Origin: Microbacteriaceae bacterium
GTDB lineage: Bacteria > Actinomycetota > Actinomycetes > Actinomycetales > Microbacteriaceae
DNA length: 64,000 nucleotides
Reading direction: 5' to 3'
Assembly: GCA_019638805.1 (NCBI GenBank)
Contig: JAHBTA010000002.1
Coordinates: 62,001 to 126,000, forward strand
The stretch's first letter is position 1; each line of letters opens with the position of its first letter. Positions 8,256 to 17,970 of this stretch are shown here, piece after piece. A model generated the notes under the pieces. That model was not told the DNA's origin and did no database searches. It saw only the letters and a program-made list of their open reading frames with translations. The position numbers were made by a program, and so were the translations under genes.

Positions 8256-8373
8256 GCGGATGGGTGCCTTCGATGTGCGATCGTGTCGAACTCTTACAGC
8301 ACTTCAGCGGGCTCGCGGGTCGACTGCCTACTCTGAAACAGTACCCATTCCGCACAGCCCGTTGGAGGATCCC

Positions 8374-9270
8374 ATGGCCGTCGAGCGCGATCCGTCGCCC
8401 GCCTTCGCCGCATTCGCGCACCCCGAGCGCCTGGTGAGCACCGAGTGGCTGGCCGAGCATCTCGGCGACCCGGGCCTGGTCGTGGTCGAATCCGACGAGG
8501 ACGTCCTGCTCTACGAGACCGGCCACATCGAGGGCGCGGTCAAGATCGACTGGCACACCGACCTCAATGACCCGGTCACGCGCGACTACGTCGACGGCGC
8601 GGGCTTCGCCGCGCTCGTCGGCGGCAAGGGCATCGGCCGCGACACCACCGTCGTGATCTACGGCGACAAGAACAACTGGTGGGCCGCCTATGCGCTCTGG
8701 GTGTTCACGCTGTTCGGGCACGAGGATGTGCGACTGCTCGACGGCGGCCGCGCCAAGTGGGAGGCCGAGGGGCGCCCGTACACGACCGAGGTGCCCGCGC
8801 CCGCCGCGGTCGAGTACCCGGTGGTCGAACGCGACGACAGCGTCGAGCGCGCCTACAAGGAGGACGTGCTGGCCGCGATCGGCACCGTGCCCCTGGTCGA
8901 CGTGCGCTCCCCGGAGGAGTACGTGGGAGACCGCACGACGGCCCCCGCCTACCCGGAGGAGTCCGCGCTGCGGGCCGGTCACATCCCCACCGCCCGCAAC
9001 GTGCCGTGGGCGCGCGCGGTCGCCGAGGACGGCACGTTCAAGCCCCTTTCCGAGCTCGACGCCATCTACCGCGACGAGATCGGCCTGAAGGAGGGTGACG
9101 ACGTCATCGCCTACTGCCGCATCGGGGAGCGCTCGAGCCACACCTGGTTCGTGCTGACCCACCTCCTGGGGTTCCAGAACGTGCGAAACTACGACGGGTC
9201 CTGGACGGAATGGGGCAGCGCGGTGCGCGTGCCGATCGTCAAGGGCGCGGAACCGGGCGAGGCGCCCTGA
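8374..9270 (+). CDS. Thiosulfate sulfurtransferase, two-domain rhodanese
   Basis: 298 residues in two rhodanese domains: an inactive N-terminal one (residues about 20-140, beginning [20 protein letters not shown]) and a catalytic C-terminal one (about 165-290) with the active-site loop CRIGERSS, the CRxGx[RT] form of thiosulfate sulfurtransferases of the CysA/SseA type. The cysteine carries a persulfide. ATG 8374 follows TTGGAGG at a good distance. The SufE gene starts 14 bases downstream, so the pair probably handles sulfane sulfur together. Confidence 0.92.
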   Translation: MAVERDPSPAFAAFAHPERLVSTEWLAEHLGDPGLVVVESDEDVLLYETGHIEGAVKIDWHTDLNDPVTRDYVDGAGFAALVGGKGIGRDTTVVIYGDKNNWWAAYALWVFTLFGHEDVRLLDGGRAKWEAEGRPYTTEVPAPAAVEYPVVERDDSVERAYKEDVLAAIGTVPLVDVRSPEEYVGDRTTAPAYPEESALRAGHIPTARNVPWARAVAEDGTFKPLSELDAIYRDEIGLKEGDDVIAYCRIGERSSHTWFVLTHLLGFQNVRNYDGSWTEWGSAVRVPIVKGAEPGEAP

Positions 9271-9284
9271 GCGGAGGGGACGGC

Positions 9285-9725
9285 GTGAGCGAGCGGCATC
9301 TTCCGGAGGCGCTCGCGGGCATCCGCGACGACTTCCTCGCGCTGGAGCAGAACGAGCGTCTGCAACTGCTGCTCGAGTTCGCCAACTCGCTTCCCGAGCT
9401 TCCCGAGCGCTACGCGAATCACCCCGACTTGCTCGAGCGGGTCGAGGAATGCCAGTCCCCCGTGTTCCTCTTCGTCGAGGTGGATGACGCTGACATCGTC
9501 CATGTCTTCGTCACCGCCCCGCGCGAGGCTCCCACGACGCGCGGGTTCGCGTCCATCCTCGCCGAGGGTCTCAAGGGCCTGACGGTCGAACAGGTTCTCG
9601 CCGTGCCCCCGGACTACCCGCTGACCATCGGGCTCACCGAGGCCGTGAGCCCGTTGCGCATCCGCGGGATGATGGGGCTGCTCGGGCGCATCCAGCGTCA
9701 GGTGGCCGAGAAGTCCGCCGCCTGA
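9285..9725 (+). CDS. sufE: SufE-like sulfur-acceptor protein
   Basis: 146 residues, the typical SufE length. The conserved Cys sits in EECQSPVFLF, the SufE position that accepts sulfur from a cysteine desulfurase, and the C-terminal part has SPLRIRGMMGLLGRIQ, a family hallmark. GTG 9285 was chosen because GGAGGGG stands 5-12 bases upstream and the protein then begins as in homologues. It is likely in one operon with the upstream rhodanese; the suf cluster itself is not in the window. Confidence 0.9.
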   Translation: MSERHLPEALAGIRDDFLALEQNERLQLLLEFANSLPELPERYANHPDLLERVEECQSPVFLFVEVDDADIVHVFVTAPREAPTTRGFASILAEGLKGLTVEQVLAVPPDYPLTIGLTEAVSPLRIRGMMGLLGRIQRQVAEKSAA

Positions 9726-9752
9726 GCCGCGCCGGGCACTCCGGCGCCGTGC

Positions 9753-10916
9753 CTACCGGGCGTCGAGATCCTCGAGCCAGCGCATGATCGCGCCCTCCCA
9801 GCGATCGCGGTCGTAGTTCCACAGCTTGGTGTGCCTGGCCACGTCGAACGCCTCGTAGGTGACGATGTCGGGGCGTGCCACCGCGAGAGCGCGCGACGCC
9901 GTGGACGGCACGAAGCCGTCGTCGTCGCTGTGGAGGATGAGGATGGGCACGTCCAGCTCGCGGGCGCGCGTCACGAAGTCGAGACGCTCCAGATCCAGTG
10001 GCTCGGCCAGGCCGGTGAGGACACCGCCCCACCGGTGCCGCAACAACTGGAAGACCCCCCAGCGCACGATCGCGGGCAGGCGGCGAAGTGCCGCCTGGAA
10101 GTCGAGGGTCGCGATCCAGTCGACGACGGGCGATTCGAGCACGACTCCGCGCACGCGTGCACCCAGCGGGGAGCGGGTCAGTGCCTGCAGCACGGTCGCC
10201 CCTCCCATCGACCACCCCATGAGCACGAGTTCCTCGGCGCCGTGGTCGAACGCGTACCGCATGGCCGCCTCGATGTCCTGCCACTCGCGATCCCCCAGGG
10301 CGTAGCGGTGATCGGAGCTGCGCGGGGCATCGCCGTCGTTGCGGTACGACACCAGGAGCGAGGTGTACCCGGACGCCCGGAACGGCGCCACGGCTCGCAG
10401 GGTCTCGGATCGCCGCACCGCCCGCCCGTGCACGTTGACGACCCAGCGTGCCCCGGTTCCGCCCTCGGCGGGAATGAGCCAGGCGGGCGCCGGCCCGAGC
10501 GGGGTCTCGATGCTCACGTCGCGATGCGGGAACGGCAGATCGCGCGGGCTCAGGTGGAACCAGCCGCTCAACCGCCCGCGCCGCGCCGCGGTCAGGTCGC
10601 CGAAGTCGACCCCGAGGACACGGCGCCGCACGGTGCGAGCGTCCTGCGCCACGATCTCACCGAGACGCGCGTGCCCCGTGTCACGCGAGAACCAGAAGCT
10701 GTACTCGCCCGGCAGCCGCGAGTCGGCGTTGGAGGACAGCAGGATGAGCCCGGTCTGCTCGTCGTAGCCGAGGATCGCGACGTCCTCCGCACGGCGGGAC
10801 GGCGGGATGATGACGGTGCGCGCCACGATGACGCTCAGCGCGGCGCCGGTCACCGCGGTCGCGGCGGCGGCAGCGGCCAGCCCCACGGCGATCCCCCGCA
10901 CCAACCGGCGTCCCAT
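9753..10916 (-). CDS. Alpha/beta hydrolase, membrane-anchored
   Basis: 387 residues. An N-terminal hydrophobic segment (residues about 7-32) is a signal anchor. The catalytic region has the nucleophile elbow LMGWSMGGATVL, an acid in LILHSDDDGFVPS and a late His (VARHTKLWNYD), giving a complete Ser-Asp-His triad. This arrangement resembles the actinobacterial family of exported alpha/beta hydrolases with a 100-150-residue N-terminal extension. The substrate is unknown. GGGAGG precedes ATG 10916. It is divergent from DUF3000. Confidence 0.85.
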   Translation of the reverse strand: MGRRLVRGIAVGLAAAAAATAVTGAALSVIVARTVIIPPSRRAEDVAILGYDEQTGLILLSSNADSRLPGEYSFWFSRDTGHARLGEIVAQDARTVRRRVLGVDFGDLTAARRGRLSGWFHLSPRDLPFPHRDVSIETPLGPAPAWLIPAEGGTGARWVVNVHGRAVRRSETLRAVAPFRASGYTSLLVSYRNDGDAPRSSDHRYALGDREWQDIEAAMRYAFDHGAEELVLMGWSMGGATVLQALTRSPLGARVRGVVLESPVVDWIATLDFQAALRRLPAIVRWGVFQLLRHRWGGVLTGLAEPLDLERLDFVTRARELDVPILILHSDDDGFVPSTASRALAVARPDIVTYEAFDVARHTKLWNYDRDRWEGAIMRWLEDLDAR

Positions 10917-10989
10917 GGCAGCCTCCCGTCCCGGACCGGCGACGGCGTGGCACCTGACGCCGCCCCGGTCAGAACCCTAGTCTTCAGTC

Positions 10990-11586
10990 GTGTCCGAAAC
11001 CGTGCAGGGAAGCGCCGTTCCGGCCCTGTTCGGCCAAGCGGCGACTGCCGTTCGCCGTGCCGCGACCCGGCCGGAGCTCGTGGTGACCGAGATCCCGGCA
11101 CCCGTCGACCTCGCGCCGCATGCGATCGCGCTGGCCGCCGACGTGCACCCGGCGGGTCACGGCGTTGACTCGGTTCTGGGCACCGGCCGGTTCGTCCTGC
11201 TGCACGACCCGGACGCCCCCGAGGCCTGGGGCGGACCGTTACGCGTGGTGTGCTTCGCGCAGGCGCCCCTGGAGACCGACATCGGACTCGACCCCTTCCT
11301 CACCGGGGTCGCGTGGTCGTATCTGACCGACGCCCTCGACGCCCGAGCCGCCCGGTACGGAGCCGCCTCCGGCACCGCCACCAAGGTGCTGTCCACCGGC
11401 TTCGGCGAACTCGCCGGGCAGAGCGACGGCGCCCAGCTCGAACTGCGCGCCTCGTGGACCCCGGAATCCGATTCCGTGGGAGCCTCCGTGGAGGCCTGGA
11501 GCGATCTGCTCTGCCGCCTCGCCGGACTCCCGCCGACACCCGACGCGGTCGGGCTGCTCCCCCACGTCCGGGCGGCACGTGACTGA
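10990..11586 (+). CDS. DUF3000 protein
   Basis: 198 residues, matching the actinobacterial DUF3000 family: FGQAATAVRRAATRPELVVTEIPAP at the start, GRFVLLHDPDAPEAWGG in the middle and the C-terminal VEAWSDLLCRLAGLPPTP. Its function is unknown, but it regularly precedes the RNase D gene, as here, where the two overlap by 8 bases. TAGTCT (10978-10983) ends six bases before GTG 10990 with no SD, so the transcript is probably leaderless. Confidence 0.88.
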   Translation: MSETVQGSAVPALFGQAATAVRRAATRPELVVTEIPAPVDLAPHAIALAADVHPAGHGVDSVLGTGRFVLLHDPDAPEAWGGPLRVVCFAQAPLETDIGLDPFLTGVAWSYLTDALDARAARYGAASGTATKVLSTGFGELAGQSDGAQLELRASWTPESDSVGASVEAWSDLLCRLAGLPPTPDAVGLLPHVRAARD

Positions 11587-12796
11587 GGGCAGCTCCACCG
11601 ACCCCGTCCACGAGGTCATCGACACCGCCGACGGGTACCGCCAGGCGGTCGACGCGCTCGCGTCGGGGCACGGCCCAGTGGGGGTGGATGCGGAGCGCGC
11701 ATCCGGCTTCCGGTACTCCCAGCGCGCCTATCTCATCCAGGTGTTCCGCCGGGGTGCCGGCACCTTCCTCATCGACCCGCCCGCTCTGGGGGCGCCGCTC
11801 ACCGAGCTCGCCGAGGCGATCTCCGGCGAGGAGTGGATCCTGCACGCGGCCAGCCAGGATCTGGCCTGCCTGCGCGAGGTGGGTCTCGACCCCGCCCGCA
11901 TCTTCGACACCGAACTCGGCGCGCGGCTCGCCGGCCTGGCGCGGGTGGGCCTGGGCAGCGTCGTGGAGGAGCTGCTGGGAGTGCACTTGGCCAAGGAGCA
12001 CTCCGCCGCCGACTGGTCGACCCGCCCGCTGCCGGAGAGCTGGCTGGTCTACGCCGCGCAGGACGTCGAACTGCTCCCGGACCTGCGCGATCGCATCGCC
12101 GAGCTTCTGTCCGAGGCGGGCAAGGAGGAGCTCGCCCGGCAAGAGTTCGATGCGGTATTGCAACGCGAGACCGCGGTGCGCACGGATCCCTGGCGACGGT
12201 TGTCCGGCATCCAGGCGCTTCGTCAGCCGCGCGCGCTCGCCGTGGCGCGCGAACTCTGGCTGGCCCGCGACGAGTACGCCCGCGAGATCGACACTGCCCC
12301 CGGCCGCCTGGTGCCCGACGGTTCGCTCGTGGCCGCCGCCCGGGAGCTGCCTGCGACCAAGCGCGATCTGGCCGCGATCAAGGAGTTCACCGGCCGCGCC
12401 AGTCGGACTCAGCTCGACCGCTGGTTCGCGGCGATCCAGCGCGGGCTCGCGACCGAAGACCTCCCGCCCATGCGGCTCGCGGGCGACGGCCCGCCGCCGC
12501 CTCGTGCCTGGGCGGATAAGAACCCAGAGGCGGACGCCCGTCTGCGCGCCGCCCGACCCGCGGTCGCCGAGGTCGCCGAGGCCATGGATCTGCCGGTGGA
12601 GAACCTGCTGACCCCCGACTTCCTGCGTCGCGTGGCATGGAGCCCGCCCGCCGATCCGACCGCGGACGCCATCGGGGACGCCCTCGTCGAGCTCGGCGCC
12701 CGCCCCTGGCAGGTTGACGCAACCGCACAGGTGATCGCGGATGCCTTTGTGCGTTCCACCCAAACGCCCGGCGACCCCGAGAACCCGGCTTCGTAG
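11579..12796 (+). CDS. rnd: Ribonuclease D-like 3'-5' exoribonuclease
   Basis: 405 residues. The N-terminal DEDD exonuclease domain (about 20-190) shows Exo I VGVDAERASGFRYSQ, Exo II around WILHAASQDLACL, and Exo III YAAQDVELL; an HRDC domain follows (about 205-290; WRRLSGIQALRQPRALAVARE). A C-terminal extension of about 110 residues follows. RNase D trims the 3' ends of tRNA and other stable RNAs. GTG 11579 overlaps the DUF3000 stop, indicating translational coupling. Confidence 0.92.
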   Translation: MTEGSSTDPVHEVIDTADGYRQAVDALASGHGPVGVDAERASGFRYSQRAYLIQVFRRGAGTFLIDPPALGAPLTELAEAISGEEWILHAASQDLACLREVGLDPARIFDTELGARLAGLARVGLGSVVEELLGVHLAKEHSAADWSTRPLPESWLVYAAQDVELLPDLRDRIAELLSEAGKEELARQEFDAVLQRETAVRTDPWRRLSGIQALRQPRALAVARELWLARDEYAREIDTAPGRLVPDGSLVAAARELPATKRDLAAIKEFTGRASRTQLDRWFAAIQRGLATEDLPPMRLAGDGPPPPRAWADKNPEADARLRAARPAVAEVAEAMDLPVENLLTPDFLRRVAWSPPADPTADAIGDALVELGARPWQVDATAQVIADAFVRSTQTPGDPENPAS

Positions 12797-12876
12797 GATC
12801 AATCAAACGATTCGGACCGGCCGCGGGCCCTGCCTAGGCTGGCCCGCGAACGTTCCCCGAGCCTCTGGAGGGCCCC

Positions 12877-14088
12877 ATGGCCGAAGCAGCCGACGTCGTC
12901 TTCGTGGACGGGGTGCGCACCCCGTTCGGACGGGCGGGTGAGAAGGGCCAGTACTGGGACACCCGCGCCGACGACCTCATCGTCAAGGCCATGATCGGGT
13001 TGCTGGAGCGCAATCCGAACCTGCCCAAGGACCGCGTCGACGATGTCGCGATCGCCGCGACAACCCAGACCGGCGACCAAGGGCTGACCCTAGGGCGCAC
13101 GGCGGCGATCCTGGCCGGGCTGCCCCTCAGCGTGCCGGGCTACGCGATCGACCGGATGTGCGCGGGCGCCATGACGAGCGTCACGACCATCGCGGGTGCG
13201 ATCGCCTTCGGCGCCTACGACATCGGGATCGCGGGGGGCGTCGAGCACATGGGCCGGCATCCCATGGGCACTGGCGCCGATCCCAACCCGCGGTTCCTCG
13301 CCGAGAAGCTCGTGAGCCCGGACGCCCTCAACATGGGCATCACGGCCGAGCGCCTGCACGACCGCTTCCCCGAGCTGACCAAGGAGCGCTCGGACCGCTT
13401 CTCGATGCTCAGCCAGCAGAAGGTCGCCGCGGCCTACGCGGCCGGCAAGATCCAGCCCGACCTGGTTCCGGTCGCGATCCGCAGCGCGTCGGGCTGGGGG
13501 CTCGCGACCCAGGACGAGGGCATGCGGCCCGAGACCACCATGGACGGCCTCGCCGACCTGAAGACCCCGTTCCGCCCGCACGGCCGGGTCACGGCCGGCA
13601 ACGCCTCGCCGCTGACCGACGGGGCGACCGTGTCGCTGCTGGCCTCGGCGGATGCGGCCAAGCAGCTGGGGCTCGGGGTCAAGATGCGCATGGTGAGCTT
13701 CGGTTTCGCCGGCGTCGAGCCCGAGGTCATGGGCATCGGCCCGATCCCGAGCACCGAGAAGGCGCTCAAGCGGGCCGGCCTGACCATCGGCGACATCGGC
13801 GCCTTCGAGCTCAACGAGGCGTTCGCGGTGCAGGTGCTGTCGTTCCTCGACCACTTCGGCATCGACGACGAGGACCCGCGGGTCAACCCGTGGGGCGGCG
13901 CGATCGCCATCGGCCACCCGCTCGCCGCGTCCGGCGTGCGGCTCATGACCCAGCTCGCGGCGCAGTTCGCCGAGCGGCCCGATGTGCGCTACGGGCTCAC
14001 CGCCATGTGCGTGGGCCTGGGGCAGGGCGGCAGCGTCATCTGGGAGAACCCTGCATGGACTCCGGGATCTGGCAAGGGAGCGAAGTAG
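12877..14088 (+). CDS. fadA: Acetyl-CoA acyltransferase (3-ketoacyl-CoA thiolase)
   Basis: 403 residues, a complete thiolase. The nucleophilic Cys is in DRMCAGAMTS, the His in IGHPLAASGVR and the second Cys in AMCVGLGQGG. It carries out the last step of the fatty-acid beta-oxidation cycle, cleaving 3-ketoacyl-CoA to acetyl-CoA. GGAGGG precedes ATG 12877. The fadB gene starts 4 bases after its stop, so the two form the trifunctional-type FadAB operon. Confidence 0.95.
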   Translation: MAEAADVVFVDGVRTPFGRAGEKGQYWDTRADDLIVKAMIGLLERNPNLPKDRVDDVAIAATTQTGDQGLTLGRTAAILAGLPLSVPGYAIDRMCAGAMTSVTTIAGAIAFGAYDIGIAGGVEHMGRHPMGTGADPNPRFLAEKLVSPDALNMGITAERLHDRFPELTKERSDRFSMLSQQKVAAAYAAGKIQPDLVPVAIRSASGWGLATQDEGMRPETTMDGLADLKTPFRPHGRVTAGNASPLTDGATVSLLASADAAKQLGLGVKMRMVSFGFAGVEPEVMGIGPIPSTEKALKRAGLTIGDIGAFELNEAFAVQVLSFLDHFGIDDEDPRVNPWGGAIAIGHPLAASGVRLMTQLAAQFAERPDVRYGLTAMCVGLGQGGSVIWENPAWTPGSGKGAK

Positions 14089-14092
14089 AACC

Positions 14093-16228
14093 ATGGCGAC
14101 CGATTTCAGCAAGCTGGTCTCGCTCGACCCCGACGAGGTCGTGACGCATTCCCTGGTGCGCGACGTGACGCTTCCCAGCGGCAAGGTGCTCGCGCTCGTG
14201 ACCCTCGACAACGGCCGCGACCACACCCGCCCCAACACGCTCGGCCCGAACACGCTGCTCGAGCTCAAGGGCGTTCTCGAGGGTCTCCGCGACCGCGCCG
14301 CGAAGAAGGAGATCGCGGCGGTCGGCATCACGGGCAAGCCGTACATCCTGGCGGCCGGTGCCGACCTCTCCAAGGTCGACCAGATGGCCGACCGCGAGAC
14401 CGGCGTGCTCATGGCGAAGCTCGGCCACGCCACCCTGGGCATGCTGTCCGAACTGGGGGTGCCGTCGTTCTGCTTCATCAACGGGCTCGCACTCGGGGGC
14501 GGAACCGAGATCGCGCTCAACGCGACGTACCGGACGGTCGACTCCAGCATCCCGGCCCTCGCCCTGCCGGAGGTCTTCCTGGGCCTCATCCCCGGCTGGG
14601 GTGGCGCCTGGCTGCTGCCCAACCTGATCGGCATCGAGAACGCTCTCGAGGTCATCATCTCGAACCCGCTCAAGAACAACCGCACGCTCAAGGGCTCCCA
14701 GGTGCTCGAGCTCGGGATCGCCGACGCCATGTTCGGCCCGGCGACCTTCCTCGAGGACTCGTTGCGCTGGGCAGACGGCGTGCTCGGCGGGAAGATCAAG
14801 GTCAAGCGCAAGAACGAGCCGGGCAAGCTCGAGCGCGCCGTCAAGTGGGATGTTGCGATCGGCATCGCCGAGAAGACGCTCAAGAGCCGCATCGGCGAGG
14901 TCGCGAAGTCCCCGTACCGCGCGCTCGCACTGCTCAAGGCGGCGAAGAACACCGACAAGGCGACCGGGTTTGCCGCCGAGGACGACGCCCTGGCCGACCT
15001 CATCGCCGGGGACCAGTTCCGCGCCTCGATCTACGCCTTCAACCTCGTGCAGAAGCGTGCGAAGAAGCCCGCGGGAGCGCCCGACAAGGCGCTCGCCCGC
15101 CCGGTCAACAAGGTCGGCGTCATCGGCGCAGGGCTCATGGCCACGCAGTTCGCCCTGCTGTTCCTGCGTCGGCTGCAGGTCCCGGTCGTCATCACCGATC
15201 TCGACCAGGAGCGCGTCGACAAGGGAGTGGCGGGTATCCGCTCCGAGGTGGACGAGTTGCTCGCCAACGGGCGCATCGACTCGGACGAGGCGGGCAAGCT
15301 GCGCGGCCTCATCTCGGGCACCACCGACAAGGCGGACTTCGCCGACTGCGACTGGGTCATCGAGGCCGTCTTCGAGGAGGTCGGCGTCAAGCAGCAGGTC
15401 TTCGCCGAGGTCGAGCAGCACATCGCCGAGGACGCGATCCTGGCCACCAACACCTCCTCGCTCTCGGTCGATGAGATCGGGTCGAAGCTCAAGCACCCCG
15501 AGCGCCTGGTGGGGTTCCACTTCTTCAACCCAGTCGCGGTCATGCCGCTCATCGAGGTCGTGAACGCGAAAAAGACGGGCGACATCGCGCTCAGCACGGC
15601 CATGGTCACGGCCGAGAAGCTGCGCAAGAACGCCGTCATCACAACCGATTCCCCCGGCTTCGTGGTCAACCGCCTGCTGGCCAAGCTCCTGGGCGAGGCC
15701 ATGCACGCGGTCGAGCAGGGCACGCCGTTCGAGACGGTCGTGGAGGCGCAGAAGCCCTTCGGCTTCCCCATGGACCCGTTCGTTCTGCTCGAGCTCGTCG
15801 GGCTCACGGTCGGTGCACACGTGCTCGACACCCACCACACCACGTTCCCCGAGCGGTTCTTCGAGTCGAAGGCCCTGCACGAGCTGGCCGACTACGGTCA
15901 CATCCTCGAGAAGGACGGCAAGGGCAAGGTCACCGGCTACGACAAGAAGGCGCTGGAGATCGTGGCGAAGCACCGCCCCGCCGACGCGACGCCGCTCTCG
16001 GCGGACGAGTTGCGCATCCGCATCGAGGACGGCCTGGCCGACGAGATCCATCGCATGCTGGAGGACGGCGTGGTCGCCGCGGCCGAGGACATCGACCTGT
16101 GCATGATCCTCGGTGCGGGCTGGCCGTTCCAGATGGGCGGGGCGACGCCCTACCTGGATCGCGTGGGCGCCTCCCAGCGCGCGTTCGGCGACACCTTCCA
16201 TCACCCGCCGATCCGCGGAGTGGAGTAG
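14093..16228 (+). CDS. fadB: Fatty-acid oxidation multifunctional protein (FadB-type)
   Basis: 711 residues. The N-terminal crotonase domain (about 25-320) has the oxyanion-hole segments ILAAGADLSK and FINGLALGGGTEIALN; the NAD-binding 3-hydroxyacyl-CoA dehydrogenase domain starts near residue 343 (VGVIGAGLMATQFA) and includes the signature VGFHFFNPVAVMPLIEVV and TTDSPGFVVNRLL. It catalyses hydration and dehydrogenation in beta-oxidation. ATG 14093 lies 4 bases after fadA. A GC-rich hairpin region ends the operon before the convergent MFS gene. Confidence 0.95.
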   Translation: MATDFSKLVSLDPDEVVTHSLVRDVTLPSGKVLALVTLDNGRDHTRPNTLGPNTLLELKGVLEGLRDRAAKKEIAAVGITGKPYILAAGADLSKVDQMADRETGVLMAKLGHATLGMLSELGVPSFCFINGLALGGGTEIALNATYRTVDSSIPALALPEVFLGLIPGWGGAWLLPNLIGIENALEVIISNPLKNNRTLKGSQVLELGIADAMFGPATFLEDSLRWADGVLGGKIKVKRKNEPGKLERAVKWDVAIGIAEKTLKSRIGEVAKSPYRALALLKAAKNTDKATGFAAEDDALADLIAGDQFRASIYAFNLVQKRAKKPAGAPDKALARPVNKVGVIGAGLMATQFALLFLRRLQVPVVITDLDQERVDKGVAGIRSEVDELLANGRIDSDEAGKLRGLISGTTDKADFADCDWVIEAVFEEVGVKQQVFAEVEQHIAEDAILATNTSSLSVDEIGSKLKHPERLVGFHFFNPVAVMPLIEVVNAKKTGDIALSTAMVTAEKLRKNAVITTDSPGFVVNRLLAKLLGEAMHAVEQGTPFETVVEAQKPFGFPMDPFVLLELVGLTVGAHVLDTHHTTFPERFFESKALHELADYGHILEKDGKGKVTGYDKKALEIVAKHRPADATPLSADELRIRIEDGLADEIHRMLEDGVVAAAEDIDLCMILGAGWPFQMGGATPYLDRVGASQRAFGDTFHHPPIRGVE

Positions 16229-16262
16229 CCCGGCCGGAGCCGGGCGGCCGGGCGGCCGCCCG
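16228..16262. terminator. GC-rich hairpins between fadB and the MFS gene
   Basis: GCCCGGC-CGGA-GCCGGGC (16228-16245) forms a 7-bp stem-loop directly at the fadB stop and is followed by a second self-complementary stretch (GGGCGGCCGCCC). Both convergent genes end here, so a two-way terminator is plausible, but no U-tract follows either stem. Confidence 0.45.
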
Positions 16263-17765
16263 TCAGTGCGTCGGGATGCTCCCGGTCACCGACTCCTCGC
16301 TGATCTCGGGTTCCACCGGCTTGCGGATGAAGAACGTGATCGCGACGACCACGAGCGACACGAACCCGCCCGCCAGGAAGGCGAGGTGCGATCCCGCCGC
16401 CGCCTCGGCGGCCGACGGGTTCTGGGGGTCGAGGTTGCCCGCGGCGGCGAGCCCGGTCGCGTAGAGCGCGATGAACACGGCCGTTCCCGCGGCGCCGGCC
16501 ACCTGCTGCAGGGTCGCGACCGTGGCGCTCCCGTGCGAGTACAGGTGCGGCGGTAGTGAGCCGAGTGAGGTGCTGAAAAGCGGCGTGAACATGAACGCGA
16601 GGCCAATCGACAGCAGGACGTGCGCCACCAGCAGCGCGACCCATGACGCGCCCTCGCCCAGGGTGAACGCGAGCAGCCACATCGACGCGGACACGACGAT
16701 CGAGCCGGGGACGATGAGCGGGCGCGGCCCGTACCGGTCGTACAGGCGGCCGACGATCGGCCCGAGCAGCCCCATGGTGAGCCCGCCCGGCAGCAGGAGC
16801 GCGCCGACCCACAGCGTGTCGAGCCCGAGCGTGTAGCGCGCGAATTGTGGCAGCAGGATGACCGTCCCGAACAGGGCCAGCATGGCGGTCGCGAGCAGCG
16901 CGACCGAGAGCGTGAAGGTGCGCGCCCGGAACGTGCGCAGGTCCAGCAGAGCGCTGTCGGTGCGCTGCAGTACGAGCTGACGCCAGACGAAGACCGCGAG
17001 CATCGCCACGCCGACCGCGATCGGGATCCACGGCTGCACGGGAACCTCGCCCAGGGCCGCCGCGCCGATGCTGCTGAGCCCGTAGACCAGGGACGAGAAG
17101 GCCAAGGCCGAGACGATCACCGAGGCCACGTCGAGCGGCACGCGACGCGTCTCGGACACGTTCGGCACCCAGCGCATGCCCACCGCGAGCATCGCGAGCG
17201 AGATCGGCAGCATGACCACGAAGAGCCCCTGCCAGGGCAGCACCTGCAGCAGCGCGCCGGACACCGCCGGGCCGATGGCGGGGGCGACCGACATGACGAT
17301 CGAGATGCGCCCCATGATCCGGCCGCGGTCGGTCGGCGGGACGATCGTCATGACCGTCGTCATCATGAGCGGCATCATGATCGCGGTTCCGGTGGCCTGA
17401 ACCACGCGCCCCACGACGAGCATCTCGAAGACGGGCGAGAGCGCCGCGATGAGTGTCCCCACCGTGAACGTCGCCATGGCCATGATGAAGACCGGCCGCG
17501 TGTTAAGCCGCTGCATGAGCCACCCGGTGATCGGGATGACCACCGCCATGGTGAGCGCGAACGCGGTCGTCAGCCACTGCCCCTGCGTCGCATCGATGCG
17601 CAGCGACTCCTGGATCTTGGGCAGCGCGACGTTCATCATGGTCTCGTTCAGGAAGACCACGAAGACCGCGGCGAGCAGCAGGATCAGCGCGAGTCGGTTG
17701 CGGGATGCGGTGGCCGCGTCGATCGGGACGCTGGCGGTGCGGGGCGCGACGGTGTCGTTCGTCAT
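16263..17765 (-). CDS. MFS drug exporter, DHA2 (EmrB/QacA) type
   Basis: 500 residues, about 14 membrane helices, the number expected for DHA2. Motif C-like ATGTAIMMPLMMT and the early FLNETMMNVALPKIQESL are typical of the proton/drug antiporters with 14 helices. ATG 17765 was chosen over more upstream codons because the first helix then starts near residue 25. A palindromic operator and a -10 box lie about 120-140 bases upstream (17881-17905), but no TetR- or MarR-type regulator is adjacent. Confidence 0.88.
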   Translation of the reverse strand: MTNDTVAPRTASVPIDAATASRNRLALILLLAAVFVVFLNETMMNVALPKIQESLRIDATQGQWLTTAFALTMAVVIPITGWLMQRLNTRPVFIMAMATFTVGTLIAALSPVFEMLVVGRVVQATGTAIMMPLMMTTVMTIVPPTDRGRIMGRISIVMSVAPAIGPAVSGALLQVLPWQGLFVVMLPISLAMLAVGMRWVPNVSETRRVPLDVASVIVSALAFSSLVYGLSSIGAAALGEVPVQPWIPIAVGVAMLAVFVWRQLVLQRTDSALLDLRTFRARTFTLSVALLATAMLALFGTVILLPQFARYTLGLDTLWVGALLLPGGLTMGLLGPIVGRLYDRYGPRPLIVPGSIVVSASMWLLAFTLGEGASWVALLVAHVLLSIGLAFMFTPLFSTSLGSLPPHLYSHGSATVATLQQVAGAAGTAVFIALYATGLAAAGNLDPQNPSAAEAAAGSHLAFLAGGFVSLVVVAITFFIRKPVEPEISEESVTGSIPTH

Positions 17766-17880
17766 GGAGTCCTTTGTGCGGTGGTGCCGGTAACCCTGCG
17801 AGGAGCGGGAGTGCGCCGAGAGGCGCGAGGGATGACAACGCGAGTCGCGCACGACGCATTCCCGATCCGCGCGGCGCCCG

Positions 17881-17905
17881 TTGTGAACAGTGTCCACAAA
17901 TAGTA
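17881..17905 (-). promoter_or_regulatory. Palindromic operator and -10 box upstream of the MFS exporter
   Basis: A 19-bp near-perfect palindrome TTGTGnACAnTGTnCACAA (17881-17899) is directly followed, in the minus-strand sense upstream, by TACTAT (17905-17900), a good -10 hexamer. Its place over the expected transcription start is typical for a TetR-type repressor controlling an efflux gene. The repressor gene is not next to it. Confidence 0.5.
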
Positions 17906-17970
17906 CCCACGGCCGCCGACATTGCAAGCAGACCGCGGGCGACTCCCAGTTTCGGCCCGGTCGAAACCGG

